Positions 6,902 through 10,855 of a stretch of 10,855 nt of DNA are shown here, in pieces (position 1 is the first letter of the stretch; each line of letters opens with the position of its first letter). The stretch comes from Ignavibacteriota bacterium (lineage in GTDB: Bacteria > Bacteroidota > Kapaibacteriia > Palsa-1295): assembly GCA_003151215.1 (NCBI GenBank), contig PLXB01000241.1:3569-14423 (forward strand), given 5' to 3'. Below the pieces are notes generated by a model. That model was not told the origin of the DNA, made no database searches, and saw nothing but the letters and a program-made list of their open reading frames with translations. A program made the position numbers and the translations under genes.

Positions 6902-8788
6902 TTAAAACGAATCCCCTCTTAATGTTCTCGCCTTTTTCCGTGCTTCAGTGCAAAGCGGAGACTTCGGGTAGCGTTCCAAGAAATCTTCATACATCCGCAA
7001 CGCTTTGGCTTTATCTTTGGAAATAGTCTCGACAATTTCTGCTTCGCGGTATGCCGCTTTATCGAGCAGCGGGCTGGTCGTCATCTTCTCCTGCATATTC
7101 TCTAACATCGCAAGTGCATCGTTCGGCTTCTTCATTTGTATCAGAATTTCCACGGCGCGAAGAACCGATTCATCGGCGATCGTTGCCGTCGGATATGATT
7201 CGGGAATCGAGCGATATGCCGATAGCGCTGCATTCAGATCCTTGCCCAGCGATGCGAGTTCTGCTTTGGCAAAAAGTTTTAATGCCGGATTATTTCCGCC
7301 ATTCTCGGAAATCAGAGAATGTAAACCGATCGCATCGTTGGCATAATCGCTATTGGGATCGGCGATGATCGAATCTAATTTTACAAGGCAGGAATCGAAC
7401 GATCCGTTATAAAAATCAATGCGGCCGCGTTCAAAGAGAATATGTTTGCGGGTCTCTTCGTCGTCCGGACGTTTGCGTTTGGAGATAATACCCGATATAT
7501 CATCGAGCCGCCTGAGCGCGGAGGGAAGATCGCCTTGCGCTAAGGCAATTTCCTCTAAAGCAAAATACGCATCACGGGTTTTTTCGCTAAATGATTGCGA
7601 CCGCTTCAGAACATTCTCATAGATATACTGCGCATTCGGATAATTACGGAGAACTTTGAACGAAAGCTCTCCGGCATGAAGCAATGCATCGAAAGCAAGA
7701 TCATTTTGCAGATCCGGCTGAGCATAATTCTGATAATCTGCGGCAAGCTGTTCAAGCGAATCACGGGAAACATTCGGGATCGAACGGAGATAAGCTTCTT
7801 TGGTTTTTAATGCGCCAAGCTCTGCCATTGAAACGAAATATTTTCGCTGCGGATCAATACCGGCGCCTTTGCGAAAACGCTTGATCGCCTCGTTATATGC
7901 CATGACAGCCACATCAAGGGCTCCCTCATTCCGGATACGTTCGGCGAATTGATAAAGTTCGTATCCTCCTGCGCTCGATGAGGAAGATCTTATTCCGAGA
8001 TTATCAAGCTTCAGATAAATTTCCAGAGCGCCTTTATAATTTTTCAGCTCTCCGTAGCACCATCCTAAAAGCCGCAGCTGGGCAGGGGAAGCACCATCGG
8101 CATCGAGATGAGAAGTAACGATCCGGATGATCGACCGCCGCACGGAAGTATCGGCAGTGAATTGCGCAAGGCGCTGCTCGACGATGGAAAGATTCTGTTC
8201 GTTATTATCCAGCATTGAAAGGTATTCTTTCGTGCCTTCTTCATATTTGCCGAGTTTGAAATAGAGGCCGGCGATCTGATCGGTAAAAAGATCGCTTTGG
8301 TCGGAATTCTTCCGCTGTCGGATAAGCAAGGCAAGCACTTCATCCTGATACCCGACTTCGATCATTGTCTGTGCAACGGAGATCGAGACCGCATAAAAAT
8401 TCACCTCTTTGGCAAATGCCGCTGCATGGTTAAATGCATCGACCGCTTCGGATTTTTTATTCAGCCTCGAGCGGACCCGGGCAAGATTCAGATAGAGATC
8501 ATAGGTTTCCGGCTCTTTCGCAGCAAGACGTTCGCTCAAAAGCATTTCGGCTTCGGTATATCGTTTTACCGAATAGAGCCCGCGAAAAAGCCCTTCGGAT
8601 ACATCGATCGCATCGGGACGCGCTTTATGCAATTCCGCATAGATACGAATGGCATTATTCATATCGCGCGTTTCCTCATAGACTCGCGCCAGCCGGTATT
8701 GCTGCTGAAAGTCATGGTCTGTCATCGGCTGCGCACGAAGCGCGCCAAAGGCCAGGAAAACGATGGAGATAGAAAATAGTAGTCGCAT
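6902..8788 (-). CDS. Exported TPR-repeat protein
   Basis: A 628-aa protein made largely of tetratricopeptide-like helix pairs, probably a periplasmic scaffold for protein-protein contacts. The chosen ATG (8788) directly starts a signal peptide (MRLLFSISIVFLAFGALRAQ); the open frame reaches back to a TTG at 8881, but those extra 31 residues put basic and polar residues before the signal and have no Shine-Dalgarno logic. An AAGG lies shortly before the ATG. Repeat-like segments include YRLARVYEETRDMNNAIRIY, AGLYFKLGKYEEGTKEYLS, LLGWCYGELKNYKGALEIY, ALEEIALAQGDLPSALRRL and KALRMYEDFLERYPKSPLC near the C-terminus, the last like YbgF/BamD-type repeats. A low-complexity serine run (RSSSSSAGG) interrupts the middle. 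Partner unknown. It converges on the outer-membrane gene and is preceded by a long gap with a candidate promoter. Confidence 0.87.
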   Translation of the reverse strand: MRLLFSISIVFLAFGALRAQPMTDHDFQQQYRLARVYEETRDMNNAIRIYAELHKARPDAIDVSEGLFRGLYSVKRYTEAEMLLSERLAAKEPETYDLYLNLARVRSRLNKKSEAVDAFNHAAAFAKEVNFYAVSISVAQTMIEVGYQDEVLALLIRQRKNSDQSDLFTDQIAGLYFKLGKYEEGTKEYLSMLDNNEQNLSIVEQRLAQFTADTSVRRSIIRIVTSHLDADGASPAQLRLLGWCYGELKNYKGALEIYLKLDNLGIRSSSSSAGGYELYQFAERIRNEGALDVAVMAYNEAIKRFRKGAGIDPQRKYFVSMAELGALKTKEAYLRSIPNVSRDSLEQLAADYQNYAQPDLQNDLAFDALLHAGELSFKVLRNYPNAQYIYENVLKRSQSFSEKTRDAYFALEEIALAQGDLPSALRRLDDISGIISKRKRPDDEETRKHILFERGRIDFYNGSFDSCLVKLDSIIADPNSDYANDAIGLHSLISENGGNNPALKLFAKAELASLGKDLNAALSAYRSIPESYPTATIADESVLRAVEILIQMKKPNDALAMLENMQEKMTTSPLLDKAAYREAEIVETISKDKAKALRMYEDFLERYPKSPLCTEARKKARTLRGDSF

Positions 8789-8889
8789 CACGAACCTTAT
8801 TACGAAATTCCTCTGAATTTGTAACCAAGAAAGCAAGTGAAAAAGTCTCTCCTTCCATGTGAGAGGCGTCCGCTGCAGCAAACGCCTTT

Positions 8890-8921
8890 CAAAAGTAAGG
8901 AAAGCAGTTGAATTTTTTAAA
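8890..8921 (-). promoter_or_regulatory. Candidate Bacteroidota-type promoter for TPR gene
   Basis: Read on the - strand, TACTTTTG (8897-8890) matches the -7 consensus TAnnTTTG exactly, and TTTA (8921-8918) lies 20 nt upstream where TTTG is expected (3 of 4). Transcription would start near 8884 and leave a leader of about 95 nt before the ATG at 8788. The match is by eye only. Confidence 0.4.
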
Positions 8922-8989
8922 TTTTCAATGAACAGGGTTCGCTAATACTACATTAGCTATTGGTTTGGTAACCGGATATTGTGGTGGTA

Positions 8990-9037
8990 ATGCTGATCAA
9001 AAGGTTATCAGCATCGTAGGTTTGGCAGTCTTTTTTT
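8990..9037 (+). other. Intergenic hairpin followed by a T-run
   Basis: ATGCTGAT (8990-8997) and ATCAGCAT (9007-9014) form a perfect 8-bp stem with a 9-nt loop. A run of seven T follows at 9031-9037, after a 16-nt gap. That is too far for a standard intrinsic terminator, but it could be the end of a small transcript or a regulatory RNA structure. No gene ends nearby on the + strand. Confidence 0.3.
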
Positions 9038-9298
9038 CAGAAATTATCCCAATATAGCAGTTCCTCACGATCCTTAAAAATTGCTGCTAAAGAGTTGTAA
9101 GGTCATATAGCAAAAATATCAACAAACGGGAGCTTGTTCAAACTTCTGAATACAAATATACGAAATTATTTGTCATTTGTCAAGGTGCCCATCCAAAATA
9201 AATTGAAAAAAGGTTGTAAGTTATTGAAAAATAATAAGAGATTTTTTAGCTTAATTCGGCTAATTCAAAAAATCTTAGCTTTCTCCAAGTGTTGCTAT

Positions 9299-9417
9299 TG
9301 TCATTTTGAAGAATCCAAGCAGCCGAGTAAGGAGATCCCGTTCATTGCAGCAACTAAAATATTATCAATATTATGGGATTCTTCGTTTCGCATGAATACA
9401 CACTGAGAATGGCATGT
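9299..9417. repeat. Degenerate MITE-like repeat with inverted ends (copy C)
   Basis: The left end reads TGTCATTTTGAAGAATCC (9299-9316). The right end, read on the - strand from 9417, begins ACATGCCATTCTCAGTG and ends CGAAACGAAGAATCCC, so the two ends are imperfect inverted copies sharing (T)GTCATTCTGA-like and GAAGAATCC segments. Between them lies a small AT palindrome, AATATT-ATC-AATATT (9358-9372). The ends resemble the repeats at 3863 and 6811. It encodes nothing; an apparent 90-codon frame across it is a by-product. It may be a decayed non-autonomous element or a tandem head-to-head pair of a short dispersed repeat. Confidence 0.5.
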
Positions 9418-9428
9418 ACGTAAAATGA

Positions 9429-9463
9429 ATTTTTTTCCTCGCGAAAAAAATGTAGTATATTTG
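9429..9463 (+). promoter_or_regulatory. Candidate promoter with overlapping inverted repeat
   Basis: TATATTTG (9456-9463) matches the Bacteroidota -7 consensus TAnnTTTG; TTTT about 20 nt upstream is a 3-of-4 match to the -33 element. ATTTTTTT (9429-9436) and AAAAAAAT (9444-9451) form a perfect 8-bp inverted repeat around CCTCGCG that covers the -33 region, so it could be an operator or a bent-DNA element. The expected leader for the small gene is about 58 nt. Confidence 0.4.
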
Positions 9464-9527
9464 TATTATAGTTTTGCCCAATTAGTTTAGTGTTACTTAT
9501 CAACTCATTTAACCATTATTACCCACA

Positions 9528-9737
9528 ATGGAAAATACATATATTGCCGAAAAGTTAGTTGCTGATAAATTCCGCGAAGAGATCGAAAAAATCCAGGCCT
9601 GCCATTACTGCGGCTCTTCAAGACTTCTTGGAGGCGTCACTTCACCCGTTCCCGATGGCAGAAACAGGCTTATCTATTGCCTGAATCATAGCGGCAGCGG
9701 CGTTATTCTCTCGCGCTTCGAATACAACCCGGCGTAA
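9528..9737 (+). CDS. Small CxxC/CxxH protein, possible zinc ribbon
   Basis: A 69-aa protein that I do not recognise. The N-terminal 20 residues are charged and probably helical (KLVADKFREEIEKI). Then come CHYC (Cys25, Cys28) and, 22 residues later, CLNH (Cys51, His54), a spacing that fits a small four-ligand zinc site. The part between is glycine- and proline-rich (GGVTSPVPDG), as in zinc-ribbon loops. No signal peptide or membrane segment is present, so it is probably cytoplasmic; DNA, RNA or protein binding is possible but not shown. Evidence that it is real: a candidate promoter upstream, codon use like its neighbours, and a compact motif-bearing product. The codons of this gene are less AT-rich than the long gap before it. 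It stands alone, convergent with the repeat-protein gene. Confidence 0.7.
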   Translation: MENTYIAEKLVADKFREEIEKIQACHYCGSSRLLGGVTSPVPDGRNRLIYCLNHSGSGVILSRFEYNPA

Positions 9738-9823
9738 ACGAGCTTACACTTCAAAGCTTAAAAAGAGATCGTTCTGAAAAAAGTCAATGAAAATTGACGC
9801 TGCATTTCTTTGCCCAGCAATAA

Positions 9824-9845
9824 GCCTGCGATGCAAATCGCAGGC
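9824..9845. terminator. Hairpin between convergent genes, likely bidirectional terminator
   Basis: GCCTGCGAT (9824-9832) and ATCGCAGGC (9837-9845) form a perfect 9-bp GC-rich stem with a GCAA (GNRA) loop. It lies 86 nt after the small-gene stop and 31 nt after the stop of the - strand gene. Tails are weak on both sides (GTGTTCTT on +, TTATT on -), so termination efficiency is uncertain. A second, smaller hairpin with a GAAA loop (GTCAAT/ATTGAC) lies at 9783-9798. Confidence 0.55.
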
Positions 9846-9876
9846 AATGTGTTCTTAAAAAAGTTGTTACCAATTT

Positions 9877-10509
9877 TTATCGTAAGAGAAGAAGCGTCTT
9901 CTCTTCCCTAATTGCGCCTGCTTCAAAACGGCAGAGATAAGTCCCGTTTGGCATTCCCTCACCATTAAAAGTCCTCGTGTACGATCCTGCATCAAGAGTT
10001 TCATTCGCTAACGTTGCAACTTCCCGTCCTGTAATATCATACATTTTCATCGATACGAAAGCGCGATCAAGAAGGTTGAAAGGGATAGTAGTGCTCTTCG
10101 AGAAAGGATTGGGAAAGTTTTGAGATAGGCAAGAATCTGATATTTGATTTAAAGATACGCCAGAGCTAACCAACTGAGTTATCTCTCTTTCCCAAATGCC
10201 GCCACCAAAAGTACCTGCTAAAAGATTCGAGCCTGAAATGGCAAGTGATGTAACTATAAAATTGTTCAGTCCAACATTTTTCCAACTAGCCCCACTATCA
10301 CATGTACAAAATACACCTGTCTCAGAAGCCACAAATAGATTTGTGCCGTATGCGATAATCGAATAAAAATAATAATCTGTTAAATTATTACTCACGTTAT
10401 TCCAACTTGCCCCCATGTCGGAAGAACGAAAGATGCCATTTCCGTCGACCCCTGCAAAGAGATTTGTACCTAATGTAGAAAACGAACGAACCTGACCGCC
10501 CCCACTCAT
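9877..10509 (-). CDS. Asp-box repeat protein with T9SS sorting domain, C-terminal part
   Basis: The 3' part of a gene broken from the segment at 10517-10855. Numbered from the ATG at 10509, it has about two and a half 41-aa repeats of the BNR/sialidase-like beta-propeller kind, with Asp boxes SSDMGASW (29-36) and TCDSGASW (69-76), each preceded by a GTNLFAG/GTNLFVA strand. A type A type IX secretion signal forms the end: QNFPNPFSKST (130-140), YDITGREVATL (157-167), GTYLCRFEAG (189-198) and a final LLLLR. Such domains direct export through the outer membrane and surface attachment. The ATG is probably not a real start: the frame is open upstream to 10542 and reads GKSWVGLNN, more repeat sequence. 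A hairpin follows the stop. Substrate or ligand is unknown. Confidence 0.82.
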   Translation of the reverse strand: MSGGGQVRSFSTLGTNLFAGVDGNGIFRSSDMGASWNNVSNNLTDYYFYSIIAYGTNLFVASETGVFCTCDSGASWKNVGLNNFIVTSLAISGSNLLAGTFGGGIWEREITQLVSSGVSLNQISDSCLSQNFPNPFSKSTTIPFNLLDRAFVSMKMYDITGREVATLANETLDAGSYTRTFNGEGMPNGTYLCRFEAGAIREEKTLLLLR

Positions 10510-10516
10510 TAATCTG

Positions 10517-10855
10517 TTATTGAGCCCAACCCAGCTTTTCCCTCATGCCTTTATTTATTGCAGCCCAAGTTTCCCCATTGTCACTTGATCGAAATACTCC
10601 GTTGCCATTAGAACCTGCAAAGATATCATTGCCTGAAAGGGCAAGAGTGTAAATCATTGTATTCGTTAAACCAGTATTAACTGAGGCCCAGTTTATACCG
10701 TTATCAGTAGAACGAAATACTCCTCCTCCCCATGTTCCTACAAAAAGGCTTGTGCCGGAAATTGCAATGGTGATGATGACATCATTAATCGGGTAAGAAT
10801 TTACATCAGTCCAATGCGCCCCACTATCAATAGAGCGATACAAACCGCCATTCAC
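10517..10855 (-). CDS. Asp-box repeat protein, upstream part, partial and frame-broken
   Basis: The frame is open at the window edge, so the start and any signal peptide lie outside. It encodes 41-aa repeats with Asp boxes SIDSGAHW, STDNGINW and SSDNGETW, alternating with IAISGTSLFVG and LALSGNDIFAG strands, as in photosystem-stability/sialidase-like propellers. After the third Asp box (WAAINKGM) the frame reads REKLGWAQ and stops at TAA (10519-10517), whereas the +1 frame continues the protein with the repeats and sorting domain below. The two pieces were one gene, or still are if the break is a sequencing error. Without the downstream part this piece would lack the export sorting signal. 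Confidence 0.8.
   Translation of the reverse strand: MNGGLYRSIDSGAHWTDVNSYPINDVIITIAISGTSLFVGTWGGGVFRSTDNGINWASVNTGLTNTMIYTLALSGNDIFAGSNGNGVFRSSDNGETWAAINKGMREKLGWAQ

Larger units (their letters stand above)
8789..9527. other. Long AT-rich non-coding gap between divergent genes
   Basis: About 740 nt with no credible gene. It holds the leader of the TPR gene, a candidate - strand promoter (8890-8921), two hairpins (GCTAAT/ATTAGC at 8941-8957; an 8-bp stem at 8990-8997/9007-9014), a T7 run (9031-9037), an AT-rich stretch, a degenerate dispersed repeat (9299-9417) and a candidate + strand promoter. No tRNA-like fold was seen. Composition is clearly richer in A+T than the flanking genes. Confidence 0.7.

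Noticed and set aside
8789..8881. N-terminal extension of the TPR protein to a TTG at 8881
   Set aside because: The ATG at 8788 directly starts a normal signal peptide; the extension would place 31 mostly polar or basic residues before it.
9134..9406. Open frame of 90 codons in the AT-rich gap
   Set aside because: Its second half is a translation of the dispersed repeat (9299-9417), the first half is lysine/leucine-rich AT sequence, and there is no ribosome binding site or recognisable domain.
10535..10545. GGGAAAA as a programmed -1 slippery heptamer at the frame break
   Set aside because: The upstream frame reads AGG GAA AAG, not in the phase needed for -1 slippage, and the observed shift is +1.

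Overview
The window looks like chromosomal DNA from a non-sporulating Gram-negative bacterium of the Bacteroidota/Chlorobiota (FCB) side, possibly an Ignavibacteria- or Kapabacteria-like lineage. The best evidence is a C-terminal type IX secretion sorting domain (QNFPNPF ... YDITGREVATL ... basic end) on a beta-propeller-type repeat protein. Supporting signs are a lipoprotein, a predicted outer-membrane beta-barrel, mostly weak Shine-Dalgarno sites and two matches to the Bacteroidota -7 element TAnnTTTG. The lineage is inferred from these features; no marker gene is present.

Left part (1-2890): the 3' end of an HtrA/Deg-type serine protease on the + strand converges on a DUF4412-like lipoprotein gene on the - strand. 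The lipoprotein gene diverges from an O-methyltransferase gene, which is followed by a DinB-superfamily gene. Middle part (2929-6802): a strong hairpin with a T-rich tail lies directly before a TraB/GumN-family envelope protein. Then comes a tight three-gene set: spmA-like, spmB-like (8-nt overlap, good Shine-Dalgarno) and a 468-aa predicted outer-membrane protein starting 2 nt after the spmB stop. The SpmA-like protein carries about 110 extra residues between its first and second membrane segments.

Right part (6902-10855): a 628-aa exported TPR protein on the - strand converges on the outer-membrane gene. It is separated from a 69-aa CxxC/CxxH small protein (+) by about 740 nt of AT-rich non-coding DNA. 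This gap holds two hairpins, a degenerate dispersed repeat with inverted ends, and a candidate promoter at each edge. The last gene, on the - strand and running off the window, encodes an Asp-box (BNR-like) repeat protein with a type IX sorting domain; its frame is broken near 10517-10542.

Most of the recognisable genes concern the cell envelope: protein quality control, a lipoprotein, a TraB-fold protein, a membrane pair plus outer-membrane protein, a TPR scaffold and a secreted repeat protein. No CRISPR array, tRNA, rRNA or intact insertion sequence was seen. Three related short repeats built on TGTCATTCTGA-like ends lie at 3863, 6811 and 9299, all in intergenic gaps. The most unusual items are the SpmA insert with its linked outer-membrane gene, the hairpin abutting the TraB-family start codon, and the broken repeat-protein gene.
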